A DNA stretch of 64,000 nucleotides from Actinomadura hallensis (GTDB taxonomy: Bacteria; Actinomycetota; Actinomycetes; Streptosporangiales; Streptosporangiaceae), in the NCBI RefSeq assembly GCF_006716765.1, contig NZ_VFPO01000001.1, positions 6,138,001 through 6,202,000 on the forward strand. The letters are read 5' to 3'. Made by a program: the position numbers and the translations under genes. Below, in pieces: positions 26,896 to 35,293 of this stretch (its first letter is position 1; the number at the start of each line of letters is the position of its first letter). The notes below the pieces were generated by a model. It did not search any database. It was not told the DNA's origin and saw nothing but the letters and a program-made list of their open reading frames with translations.

Positions 26896-27801
26896 CTAGT
26901 CAGCGGATTCGGACACGCTCGCGTGCATGTGCTTCACCAGCCGGGGACGCCACTGGTAGTACGCGTTGACCTTGCAGTACTCACCCTCCTTCGGCGAGGT
27001 GGCGAGGTAGACGACCTTGGGCTCGTCGACGCCGTACGGGATCTCCGTCAGGAAGTGCTCGATCTTCGGGTCCACGCGCTCGAGCAGCGACAGCGGCTCC
27101 CGTGTGATCGCGGAGTAGCAGAACCGCTGGATCTTCGGGGAGTCCCAGCTCAGGGTCGCGTAGAAGCCGAACGCCTGCCGGGCGAAGTTCAGCATCTGCT
27201 CGCTCGGTTCCGGCATCTCCATGTCTCGGAGCATCGACTTCACGGCCTCCGGCTTGAGGCATTCGTCCGCCTCACCGAAGTACACGTTCATCGTCTTGTG
27301 CTCGTAGTCCATCCCGATCAGGGTGACGTTCTCCGCCAGACCGTGGCGGGCGAAGAGGTCCATGTTCGCGGCCAGGCCGGTCGCCATGGACGGGATCTCG
27401 GCGAGGTCCGACAGCTTCTGCATGCTGTCGCCGGGGAAGCACGACCACGCCTTCTGGAAGCCGCCCACCACTCCGAAGTCGATGCCGTAGCTTTCGACGG
27501 GCAGCCGCTTCTCGATGTCCGCCAGCAGGTCGCCGACGGGGTGGTCCGTCCCTTCCAGGAGGCCCTTTGAGAGGGCCAGGGCATACGGGTCGACGTCGCC
27601 CGGGAGCATCATCATGTGGCAGTTGACCTCTCCGGCGTGACGCGCGTCCGTCGCCAGCCGGAAGAGGATCGCGGCCTTCGGGATCGCGGCCTGGAACGCG
27701 CTCAGGACCGGCCATACCTTGTCGCGCGAGCAGGGTACGTCCAGCAGGCCGGTCGTTTTCTCGATGGCCGAGTACAGGTTTTCCGCGGCTTCCCTGGACA
27801 T
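26896..27801 (-). CDS. Aromatic prenyltransferase, ABBA fold (NphB/CloQ family), copy 1
   Basis: A soluble 301-residue enzyme that attaches a prenyl group to an aromatic acceptor, here probably a naphthoquinone or naphthol. Family segments include LFRLATDARHAGEVNCHMMM, FGVVGGFQKAWSCFPGD, LAEIPSMATGLAANMDLFARHGL and IGMDYEHKTMNVYF, the last carrying the Lys/Tyr of the diphosphate shield. There is no DDxxD motif, as usual for this family. The ATG at 27801 has a GGAGG site. It is the last gene of the minus-strand block and is followed by a bidirectional terminator. It is paralogous to the second copy at 30172-31080, sharing for example RHAGE, VGGF and LAEIPSM. Confidence 0.92.
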   Translation of the reverse strand: MSREAAENLYSAIEKTTGLLDVPCSRDKVWPVLSAFQAAIPKAAILFRLATDARHAGEVNCHMMMLPGDVDPYALALSKGLLEGTDHPVGDLLADIEKRLPVESYGIDFGVVGGFQKAWSCFPGDSMQKLSDLAEIPSMATGLAANMDLFARHGLAENVTLIGMDYEHKTMNVYFGEADECLKPEAVKSMLRDMEMPEPSEQMLNFARQAFGFYATLSWDSPKIQRFCYSAITREPLSLLERVDPKIEHFLTEIPYGVDEPKVVYLATSPKEGEYCKVNAYYQWRPRLVKHMHASVSESAD

Positions 27802-27938
27802 GCGTCCTCCATACGTCACTCTCGGTGTCTTCCCGAGCCGGGCGGCGATGGGCCGTCCCGGCTCGCGGTCCCTTCCAGACGGGGCCGTTCTCATGCCGGG
27901 CCCGTTTCCGTGCGGGGCAGAGCGCTTTTCGCCGCCGC

Positions 27939-28358
27939 CTATGCGTCCAGGTAGCGCTGGATGGTGGGGGCGAAGGTCTCGACGAGTTCGTCCACCGACG
28001 TCGAGGCGATCGGCTCCATCTTCATCACGTAGCGCGTCATGATCACGCCCACGACCTGGACCACCACCGCATTGAGGTTCAGCCGCGGGGCCTCGACGAC
28101 CTCGCCGACCCGTTCCACCAGCATGGACGAGAAGTGGTCGCGAAGCCTGGCCGCGCCCGCGTCGCTGGTGGCGGCGGAGCGGATCTTCTCCAGGAGCTGC
28201 GGCCGCAGGTCGGGGTTCTCCCAGGCCGTCAGGGACATGCGGAAGAGCCGTTCGCCGAGTTGCTCGCGCGGCCCGGCGAGGGCCTCGGCGAAGCGTGCCG
28301 CCGCGTACGCGGCCAGGTCCTGCGGTTCTGCGTTCTGCGCATCGGCGGTTTCGGTCAC
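27939..28358 (-). CDS. TetR-type C-terminal (ligand-binding) domain protein lacking the DNA-binding domain
   Basis: A 139-residue protein whose whole length matches the TetR_C_16-type effector domain, with text such as LGERLFRMSLTAWENP, LLEKIRSAATSDAGAARL and VVGVIMTRYVMKMEPIASTSVDELVETFAPTIQRYL. TetR repressors carry a helix-turn-helix of about 50 residues before this domain, and none is encoded here: the GTG start (28358) has a GGAGG site, and upstream lie only terminator hairpins and the haloperoxidase stop. It probably folds as a helical dimer that could bind a cluster product or intermediate, or heterodimerise with a full TetR protein. It could be a sequestering regulator, a carrier or a co-opted enzyme; none is shown. 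Confidence 0.8.
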   Translation of the reverse strand: MTETADAQNAEPQDLAAYAAARFAEALAGPREQLGERLFRMSLTAWENPDLRPQLLEKIRSAATSDAGAARLRDHFSSMLVERVGEVVEAPRLNLNAVVVQVVGVIMTRYVMKMEPIASTSVDELVETFAPTIQRYLDA

Positions 28359-28433
28359 GTGTCCTCCGGTTCTGCCGTTGCCGCTCGTCCGGCGGTGTTC
28401 GGCCGCCCGGCACGGGGCGGCCCCGCCATGGGG

Positions 28434-28498
28434 CCGTGTGCCGCCCGCCGGGGCGGACGGCACACGGAAACGCGGCGGGCGGCGCAGCCGCCCGCCGC
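28434..28498 (-). terminator. Tandem hairpins after the haloperoxidase gene
   Basis: CCGTGTGCCG/CGGCACACGG (28434-28443 with 28458-28467) and GCGGCGGGCGGC/GCCGCCCGCCGC (28472-28483 with 28487-28498, 3-nt loop) are two back-to-back perfect stems immediately after the haloperoxidase stop at 28510. They may end or attenuate transcription before the TetR-like and prenyltransferase genes. Confidence 0.65.
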
Positions 28499-28509
28499 GG
28501 GGGGCAGGA

Positions 28510-30066
28510 TCAGCGCCTGACCTGGCCCTTAATGTGCCGCTGCGCGAACTCGTAGGCCCGGTCGCCGAACTGCTTACCCCACTCCATGGAGGTCTCGACC
28601 GTGTTCCGGAAGTGCACTCCACCCCACACCCGGCTGATGGCGCACTCCCGGACGAACTCGGTCCAGGTGCCATAGTTCAGCTCGAAGTCCTTTGCGGGGA
28701 CGAGCCCCGGCTCGGTCAGCAGCGAGCCCGCCGGCACGGAGTGCTTCCACTCCAGGACGTCGTCCCCGAGGAAGCGCCGCGCCGCCTGCGCCTCGGCGGC
28801 GCAGAGCGTCGTGGAGCCCGACGGGTACTCGGGGTGGTCGCCCACGGGCAGGTAGCTGGCCCACTCGTTCGCGGGCATGTCGGAGACCGTCCCCTTGCCG
28901 ACGCCGCCCCAGGCGGTCACCTTCCGGTCGCCGTAGACGTGCCGGACCGCGCTGAACGGCCGGACGGCGTCGAACCTCCGCTTGTGGTACCAGGCGGCGA
29001 TCAGGTCGTCGAACTGCGCCACGGCGGTGGCGAAGTGCAGGTGGACCCAGTTGTCCAGGTCCAGGTCGTGGGCCCTGCCCGCGGCCATCGTCGCCTGGCC
29101 GATGCCGAGGAACTTGTTGTCGAAGAACTCCGCCTTGACCTTCTGCGCGTCGGTGAGCCCGGCCGACGCCGCCAGGATGTCGTCGACCGAGCGCTTGTAG
29201 TTGGCGCCGCGGAGGTGCACGGGCTCGGGGAGCCCGAACCGCGACGGGTCGCGGTAGGTGTGGGCCTTGACCCGCGCCAGCTGCGGAGTGACGAACCGCT
29301 GGACGACGAAGATGCCCTTGTCGCCGGGCCCTCCGCCGACCCGGCGGCGGTGCGGGTGGATCGCCGGCTGCCAGCGCGCGGGGTCGACCAGTTCGTAGGC
29401 CGTGTTCACCGGCTTGTAGCCGGTGTAGTCGTCGTAGGGCTGGCCGTTGTACTTGCGGCCCTCGTTCCCGAGGAAGTTCATCCCGTCCCGGCTCCGGGCC
29501 CGGACGGCGGAGTTGCCGGCGATGTTGCCGATCCCGACCGGGGTGGTGGGGTCCTCCGACTGGTCGGACGGGTCCAGGCCGATCAGCTTCATCACCTGCT
29601 CGACCGACGCCAGCCGCTCCGGGTTCGTCGCCTTGATCACCTTGTGGGTGGCGTGGATCGCGGCGATGTTCTTGTTCCGGTTGGTCTTGGACTCGCCGGC
29701 GGGCCGGCGGGGGATCCTGGAGTGCACGCCGACCGCGGTCGGGTGGTACGGGGCCAGCGCGTCGAACCACGACGTGGTCATCATGTCCGCGATCCAGATG
29801 ATCAGGGACGCGTCCATCGGACCGAACGCCAGCTCCCCCCCGTAGGTCGGGTCGCCTTGGGCGGCGATCAGGTCCCGGTGGAAGTTGCCGGTGTCGAAGT
29901 CGAAATCGATCTGCGGGGCGGCCGGCGCGGACGGCGCGGACGGACTGGCGGCGGCGACGCCGGTCCTGCCCAGGGTCGCCAGCGCGGCGGCCGAGGCCCC
30001 ACCGATCAGCAGTGACCTGCGCCCCATCGCGGAGGCCGAGCCGCCAGCACGTTCGGACCTTGTCAT
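28510..30066 (-). CDS. Vanadium-dependent haloperoxidase (NapH/Mcl type), exported by Tat
   Basis: A 518-residue enzyme that uses vanadate, H2O2 and halide for halogenation or halonium-driven cyclisation, as in napyradiomycin and merochlorin assembly. A twin-arginine signal is visible (MGRRSLLIGGASAAALATLG), so it probably acts outside the membrane. Vanadate ligands: KRRFDAVRP (about residues 361-369), PSGSTT (about 413-418) and RVWGGVHFRN (Arg about 478, His about 484). The PSGS form, with Ser where fungal and algal enzymes have His, is typical of Streptomyces meroterpenoid chloroperoxidases. The ATG has a GGAGT site. It lies between the two prenyltransferases, so it probably acts on their products. 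Confidence 0.93.
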   Translation of the reverse strand: MTRSERAGGSASAMGRRSLLIGGASAAALATLGRTGVAAASPSAPSAPAAPQIDFDFDTGNFHRDLIAAQGDPTYGGELAFGPMDASLIIWIADMMTTSWFDALAPYHPTAVGVHSRIPRRPAGESKTNRNKNIAAIHATHKVIKATNPERLASVEQVMKLIGLDPSDQSEDPTTPVGIGNIAGNSAVRARSRDGMNFLGNEGRKYNGQPYDDYTGYKPVNTAYELVDPARWQPAIHPHRRRVGGGPGDKGIFVVQRFVTPQLARVKAHTYRDPSRFGLPEPVHLRGANYKRSVDDILAASAGLTDAQKVKAEFFDNKFLGIGQATMAAGRAHDLDLDNWVHLHFATAVAQFDDLIAAWYHKRRFDAVRPFSAVRHVYGDRKVTAWGGVGKGTVSDMPANEWASYLPVGDHPEYPSGSTTLCAAEAQAARRFLGDDVLEWKHSVPAGSLLTEPGLVPAKDFELNYGTWTEFVRECAISRVWGGVHFRNTVETSMEWGKQFGDRAYEFAQRHIKGQVRR

Positions 30067-30171
30067 GTACCACTCCTGTCTTCTGCGAATTGCAGATCAT
30101 GCGTTTCCCCGCAGTCTCGGGACGCGGGGACACAGCGGATGGCGAGGGCTTCGAAGAACCGCTACGCCTGT

Positions 30172-31080
30172 TTATTCGGGGTCCTCCACGAAAAGCTTCT
30201 GGAGCATCGCCGACAGCTGGTAGTACGAGCACACCTCGAGGAATTCGCCTTCGGGCGCCCATTTGACGGCGAAAAGGTTGACGCGGTCGCCGGAGTAGGT
30301 GCGCGGAATGCCCGTGGCGAACCGTTCGATGTGCGGTTCTATGCGCGCGGGGACCTCCGAAAGGTCCAGGCCGCGGCGCGGCGGAGGCGCGAGGGCGACC
30401 CGGAGGACGTCCGACGACTCGTAGCCCAGGGTGATGTTGGCCCGCAACGTCCTGTGGGCGAAGTCGAGGAGCTTCTCGTCCGGGTCCGGGAGGCCGACCT
30501 CCCGCAGCATCGCCCGGACGGCATCGGGCTCGGGCCGGGTATCGGGAGTGAACTGGAAGTACACGCTCACGTGGCGCTGCCGGTAGTTCACCCCGATCAT
30601 CGCCACCTTCTCCATGCCGTACCGGGTGAACAGGCCGACGTTGTCGGCGAGGGAACGCGGCATGGACGGGATCTCGGCGAGTTTCGCCACCTCCTGCAGG
30701 TCGTGCGGGAAGTGCGCGTAGAGCTTCCGGAAGCCGCCGACGACGCCGCAGTCGCAGAAGTGCTCGGCGACGGACGCCTGCGCCCGCACGTCCGAGAGCA
30801 GCGTGGCGGTGGGGTGGCCGGTCTCAACGACGAAGCCGTGCGACACCGCGTGGGCGTACGGGTCCTCGATCTCCGGAGGAACCGTGATGGCGTAGTTGAG
30901 CTCGCCGGCGTGACGCTCGTCGGCGTGCACGCTGAACACGATGCCGTTGCCTTCGGCGAAGGCGCCCCGGTAGCCGGTGAGGAGCGGCCGGACCTTGTCG
31001 CGGTCGAACGGCACGCCCATCATCCGGGAGGTTTCCTCGACGGCGTTGTAGAACTTCTCTTCCTCGGTCTCGCGGGACAT
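30172..31080 (-). CDS. Aromatic prenyltransferase, ABBA fold (NphB/CloQ family), copy 2
   Basis: A soluble 302-residue prenyltransferase paralogous to the enzyme at 26896-27801, sharing the N-terminal MSRE, RHAGELN, CGVVGGFRKLYAHFP, LAEIPSM and IGVNYRQRHVSVYF. The ATG at 31080 has a GGAGG site five bases upstream; longer upstream frames are spurious. It lies directly after the cis-prenyl synthase, so that enzyme's branched diphosphate may be its donor. Two paralogues in one cluster suggest two prenylation steps, different donors, or functional divergence. Confidence 0.92.
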   Translation of the reverse strand: MSRETEEEKFYNAVEETSRMMGVPFDRDKVRPLLTGYRGAFAEGNGIVFSVHADERHAGELNYAITVPPEIEDPYAHAVSHGFVVETGHPTATLLSDVRAQASVAEHFCDCGVVGGFRKLYAHFPHDLQEVAKLAEIPSMPRSLADNVGLFTRYGMEKVAMIGVNYRQRHVSVYFQFTPDTRPEPDAVRAMLREVGLPDPDEKLLDFAHRTLRANITLGYESSDVLRVALAPPPRRGLDLSEVPARIEPHIERFATGIPRTYSGDRVNLFAVKWAPEGEFLEVCSYYQLSAMLQKLFVEDPE

Positions 31081-31142
31081 CCTGGCCTCCAGGCGGTCGT
31101 CGTCGGTGAGCTGTCCCCCGGCGGAGCGGCGTTCGGCGCGGC

Positions 31143-31796
31143 TCAGGCGGGGTAGACGCCGTAGCGCCGGTCCCGCCCGCGGAGATCCTTGAGCGCGGCG
31201 TCGAAGTCGGCGCGGGTCATCTCGAGCAGCAGCGGCTGACAGAAGTGCATTTCGGTGAACGGGGACATCAGCGGGTAGAACGAGGACATCCGGATATGGC
31301 CGCCGGGGCGGATCAGATAGTCGATCGGCTCCGGGATGTACGCGTTCTCCGCCAGCAGTTCCTCGGTGAATTCGTCGACCTTCCCGTTGAACTTGTTGAA
31401 GATGTCGACCACTTCCCGGGCGAGGGACATTCCCAGGACGAAGTGGAGCGTGAAGTCCGAGTCCTTGGCGGACTCGTCCTGCAGCTCTTTCAGTGGAGTG
31501 AGGTAGCGTTCCGGGACGACGTCGAACGTCCCGGAGAGGCTGAAGTTGAGATCGGCGTGGCAGCGCCGCGCCACGTCGATGTACGAATTCATGGCGATGT
31601 CGACCACGTATTCGGAGCGGCTGTAGTTCGCGACGGAGGAGCACGCGATGTAGAGGGTGGAGAAGCCCTCGTCCCTGACCCAGCCGGTGAATTCGACGAG
31701 CTTGTCCGCCATCGCGGCATAGCTCTCGGCGATGGAGACGCCGTTCTTCAGGGACCAGCGGCGCATTCCGTCGGGCAGCAGCATCAAGTTGGTCAT
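31143..31796 (-). CDS. Cis-prenyl diphosphate synthase of the lavandulyl type (UPPS fold; CLDS/Mcl22-like)
   Basis: A 217-residue member of the undecaprenyl diphosphate synthase superfamily. The N-terminal LLPDGMRRW stands where UPPS has MDGNxRW, keeping the catalytic Asp (residue 9), and is followed by [24 protein letters not shown]. Shortened relatives with PDGMRRW-like text, such as cyclolavandulyl diphosphate synthase and merochlorin Mcl22, make branched (lavandulyl, isosesquilavandulyl) diphosphates by head-to-middle condensation. That activity is inferred here, and chain length cannot be read. The start has a GGAGAG site. It is the first gene of its block, some 400 nt behind two tandem cluster promoters. 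Confidence 0.85.
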   Translation of the reverse strand: MTNLMLLPDGMRRWSLKNGVSIAESYAAMADKLVEFTGWVRDEGFSTLYIACSSVANYSRSEYVVDIAMNSYIDVARRCHADLNFSLSGTFDVVPERYLTPLKELQDESAKDSDFTLHFVLGMSLAREVVDIFNKFNGKVDEFTEELLAENAYIPEPIDYLIRPGGHIRMSSFYPLMSPFTEMHFCQPLLLEMTRADFDAALKDLRGRDRRYGVYPA

Positions 31797-32207
31797 CGTG
31801 CTCTCCTTCGCTGCGTGATCTGCGGTCTCGGAGTCTCCGCGCGGAGCGTGCGCTCTCTCCCGGAGGGGAGGTCGGGTGTCGGGTCGGCCGGGTTCGCTTC
31901 CGCGGTGGCGTGCGAGTGGTCTGAGCTGCGCGTTCGTGGGGCGGGCGCGGGTCAGTGCGGTGGGGCTGGTCGAGTGGTCCGGCCGCGTGCCGGTGTCGCG
32001 GCGGCGAAGTGGGGCCCGCGCGGGCCCGCGAGCGGGTGACCGCCGACAATGCGGAACCGCCCCGCCCGGGATCGTCGATCACGGAGCTGGCGGGACGAAA
32101 TTCCGGAGAGGTCGGCGGGAGATCTCGACGTCCACGCCGATGCCGTTCCGGGCTGTTTTCACGGACTATATACCGATGGAAAGGCAGAATCCGGCGCAGG
32201 CAGTATA

Positions 32208-32236
32208 GATATATGTTCTTCGTCGCAGGTTGTCAA
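32208..32236 (-). promoter_or_regulatory. Cluster promoter, copy A
   Basis: Minus strand: -35 TTGACA (32231-32236), 17-nt spacer containing CGACGAAGAACA, and -10 TATATC (32208-32213). Spacing and most spacer bases match the copies at 32395-32423 and 46395-46423. It drives the lavandulyl-synthase block with a leader of about 400 nt. Confidence 0.8.
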
Positions 32237-32394
32237 GGCTTGAGTGGCCCGCGCTCCTACCGCCGCGGCGTGCGGCGTGCGCCGCTCACGACCGTCGCCG
32301 AATGTCGAGGCAGGGTGAAATGAATGCGGAGAAAATGAGAGTCGACCGCAGAAAGCGAGCCCATATGAGGGCGCACTCTAAAGGCGCCATCCTA

Positions 32395-32423
32395 GATATA
32401 GGATCTTCGCTCCGGGATGTCAA
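32395..32423 (-). promoter_or_regulatory. Cluster promoter, copy B
   Basis: Minus strand: -35 TTGACA (32418-32423), 17-nt spacer containing GGAGCGAAGATC, and -10 TATATC (32395-32400), followed by TAGG. It lies 187 bp upstream of copy A on the same strand, giving tandem promoters for the 31796 block. Confidence 0.8.
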
Positions 32424-33655
32424 GGGCTCCGCGGCGGCGAACTCCGGCGATCACTTGGGCATTACCGCCGTTCACGCGGCGTTCCCGGTGTTCACGGCCT
32501 CGCGGCCCGGTGCGGGGCGCGCCGGCGCCGGGCCCTCCGCGACGGCCGCGACCGCCGGCCGGGAAGCCCGGCGCGGAACCGGCCGGCGGAGGAGCCGCCC
32601 CTACCCGTTGCGGCGGCGGTCCCCGCCCGGACCTCCGTCCGGCCCGGCACACGCCTCGGTCACGACGGGCCCTGCCCGGGCGTCCTCAGTCGCTCTTCCG
32701 CTCCTCTCTCACGGCCCGAATCGGCACGGAGGAGCCCTCCGACAATGGTCCGGAGTTCGCATAGATCCACCTTGCCGTTGACCGGATCGCCGTGGGAGAG
32801 CCGGAGCGGCTTGAACGCCTGCCGACGCGATGGAACCGCTCCTGAATAATTCCCGGATGGCGCATGGCGTTCCTCACCACGGCGACCTGCCGAACAATGC
32901 CATAACGCGGGCGGTGCACCGCGGCAACTCGTTCTCAGATGGTCATCGGAGGCCGGATGAGGCCGTGTGGCACGGCCTGACATGAGGTAGGGATGACGAT
33001 ATAGCGCAGAGGGCCCGCACGGAGGCACAGGCCGGCCGGCGGACGCCGGCCGACCCGGGAAGCCGGCGCTCCCGGCCGGAGGGCGCGCCCGGGAGACGGT
33101 GGACACCCCGGCGACCGTGACACTTGCCGGTGGCACAGTCCGACGGTCGATTCGCGGGCGGATGCGCCGCGTCCGAACCGGGTGGCTCGCCGCGGATGCG
33201 GCGGATCGAGCCCCGGCCGGCCGCGTTCGACCGGCCGGTACGGTCGCCCACCGCACCTCACCCCGCTGTCAGCCCCATCCTCCGACGGTCGTCTCTCGGT
33301 CCGAGAAGACATCGCCGCGACGCTCCGGACCGTCCGAAAACTTGGATGCGGACCGGCGTCGCCACAGCGCAATAACCTTGGAATATGACAGTCTGTGATC
33401 AACTTATAGCCATGAATAACAGTTCATCTTTTCATCCTGGCCCCTATTGCCGATAATCACCGGACCTGATCACCGGTCGGCGAGAAGATCCGCACTCAGA
33501 CGTCAGTCGGCTCGCCCGGCAGTAGCGTTCATTAACCCTGTGTTCTCTCGTGTGGCTATTGACGGAGATGACCATTTTGAAGAGTATGCAGAGAGCATGG
33601 CTGGACTGCGCGCAGAACCGACGGCCCACCACGGACGAGGCTTTACGGGGAGAAC
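32424..33655. other. Non-coding stretch in the middle of the cluster, with possible gene relics and promoter region
   Basis: No credible intact gene. The left part is very GC-rich. The right part (33360-33655) is AT-richer and must hold the promoter of the zinc-ribbon gene; TATAG at about 33405 is a candidate -10. One minus-strand frame near 32740-32800 reads PLRLSHGDPVNGKVDL and vaguely recalls the N-terminus of SARP activators (LGPLRLSHDG), but the match is short and no downstream homology follows. Confidence 0.4.
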
Positions 33656-34294
33656 ATGAAGGGACACGTACTGTGTCAAGTTGGATCGTGCCAAAGACCG
33701 AGCGATAATCTTGGCAAGAAGGCACGTAGTGCCGGCGACGGCCGGCTCGTGTGTTCGGTATGCCTGGACCGGCTGGTGGGAGACATCCGAAGCCTGCCCA
33801 CACTGTACGACGACTGCATGAGCCAGACGGGCTCGGGGACCGTGCGCGTGATACGCAACCGCCCCCGCAAGAGCACCACCGCCGACCCGATGAGCGCCGC
33901 GGCGACCGAGGTTCGCACCGCAATTCGCAAAGTGCTGGCCTCCTGGGCCAGTCTCGTCGCCGACGAACGCCGGCTCCAACGCCCCCCGCGGGACATCCTG
34001 GAGCTTTCGCAATTCCTCTGCCGACACGCGGAGTGGCTCGCCGCGCATCCTGCGGCGGCCGAGATCGTGGACGAGATCGGCGAGCTGACGCGCACCGCGC
34101 GCCGGGTCGCCTACTCGCACGGCGGCAGCCGGGTGCCCGTCGGTTCCTGCCCCACCTGCAGCGGGGAACTGGTCGCGTACATGCGCCGCCGCGAGGATTC
34201 GCTGCCGGCGGAGATCGTGTGCGACACGGTGCCCGACCACAGGTGGCCCGCCACCCGATGGGCCACGCTCGCCCGCGCGATCCAAGAACGCTGA
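33656..34294 (+). CDS. Zinc-ribbon-containing protein, probable regulator of the cluster
   Basis: A 212-residue protein with Cys motifs at both ends. The N-terminal set is CQVGSC with CSVC about 24 residues later; the C-terminal set is CPTC, with a single Cys about 28 residues later that could complete a site (CDTVPDH). The middle is helical (AATEVRTAIRKVLASWASLV). The GGGGAGAAC site supports the ATG at 33656. Similar zinc-ribbon proteins paired with a small HTH protein occur in actinomycete secondary-metabolite loci and integrated elements. Here the partner HTH gene lies 585 bp downstream on the same strand. A regulatory role is inferred from position; no enzyme motif is seen. Confidence 0.7.
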   Translation: MKGHVLCQVGSCQRPSDNLGKKARSAGDGRLVCSVCLDRLVGDIRSLPTLYDDCMSQTGSGTVRVIRNRPRKSTTADPMSAAATEVRTAIRKVLASWASLVADERRLQRPPRDILELSQFLCRHAEWLAAHPAAAEIVDEIGELTRTARRVAYSHGGSRVPVGSCPTCSGELVAYMRRREDSLPAEIVCDTVPDHRWPATRWATLARAIQER

Positions 34295-34879
34295 CCGGGA
34301 GGAACACCTGACCGTACGGTCGGGGCCGTACACCCCCGACAGTACTGCTCCCCACCCCCTGCACGCCTGGTCCCGCTCCCCTCCCCCCGCACCTGCCCGT
34401 GCACGCCCGGGCCGCACCGCCGCCCACCTCCAAGCCCGTCCCGGCGCGATCGCAGGCGGCGGAACGCCGTACCGAGGTCTCCCGCACGTCATGCGGCACC
34501 GCGCGCCCCCCGCAGCCCCTCAGAGCCGTACGAGCCGACCCGACCGCCAACCCGCAGCCCGCGGCCGAGCAGCTCGATCGACCGCACGGTGGGCGTCGCC
34601 GTGCTCCCTTTCGCAACCGATCGTCCTCCGGCCGGTCTCCAGCCGTTCCGAACGGCTGGGCGACAGGTTCCAGAACACCCTGCTCTCGCCGCTCCCCCAT
34701 CGCACACATTCGCCGTCGACGACGCTCCGATGACCGGAACGCGTTCGCGATCGGCTCGTTTCCGACGCGATCGAGCAGCGCGTTTCCCGCCCCGCTGGTC
34801 GACCGTCAAGCATCTCGCAATGCTCCCGCCGGATCCACAAGGTCACTCTGCTCCGGCAGATGGTCATAACAGGAGGAAC
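34295..34879 (+). other. Non-coding gap between the zinc-ribbon and HTH genes
   Basis: This 585-bp GC-rich stretch contains only frames with atypical composition. In-frame extension of the small HTH gene upstream to 34589 is possible but has no ribosome site or homology. I see no repeat or strong hairpin in it. Confidence 0.4.
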
Positions 34880-35071
34880 ATGCTGGATCACGCAATCCAT
34901 AAGGTCGGCCTGACTGTTGATGACATCGCCGCCATTTGGCGCGTGCCGAAGGGCACCGTCTACCGCTACGCCCACCAGGCACAATGGCGGCGCTACACCC
35001 ACAACCGCCGCGTCTACTACCACCCGGACGACGTCATGGACACCTTCGACCCCCCGGCCCAAGACTCCTAG
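34880..35071 (+). CDS. Small helix-turn-helix (MerR/excisionase-like) DNA-binding protein
   Basis: A 63-residue protein: LTVDDIAAIWRVPKGTVYRYAHQAQWRR is a winged-helix/excisionase-type HTH, followed by RVYYHPDDVMDTF, the usual wing and end. A perfect AGGAGG lies 3 bp before the ATG at 34880. It resembles the small HTH partners of the zinc-ribbon protein upstream, and together they are candidates for control of the cluster promoters. Excisionase-like proteins also act in element excision, but no integrase is nearby. Confidence 0.8.
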   Translation: MLDHAIHKVGLTVDDIAAIWRVPKGTVYRYAHQAQWRRYTHNRRVYYHPDDVMDTFDPPAQDS

Positions 35072-35293
35072 TCGCGACCCTTTTCCTTGCGATACCGCTT
35101 CGTCCGATACCCACTTCCTCCGATGCCGCGCACGACCCGCCTCGCCCACCGAGACCATGGGCAAAAACCCGCCGGGGCCGGGCGCGGCCCGACCGGCCCC
35201 GGGTCACGAGCACCCGGGACCGGTGAGCGAAAAACCCCGGCAGCGACGCGGGAGGCCGCCCTGCCGGGGGTGTGTCCTTCGCGATGCGATTCC

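Noticed and set aside
27939-28673. Longer version of the TetR-like protein starting at 28673
   Set aside because: The extra N-terminal residues overlap terminator hairpins and the haloperoxidase gene, have no HTH text, and the GTG at 28358 has a strong ribosome site.
32660-33256. Minus-strand frame of about 200 codons in the cluster centre considered as a gene
   Set aside because: Only a short segment looks protein-like, the rest is Arg/Pro/Ser-rich, and no start with a ribosome site is present.
33444-34709. Minus-strand open frame of 421 codons opposite the zinc-ribbon gene
   Set aside because: It has no ribosome site, low-complexity Arg/Gly text, and covers a gene with clear Cys motifs on the other strand.
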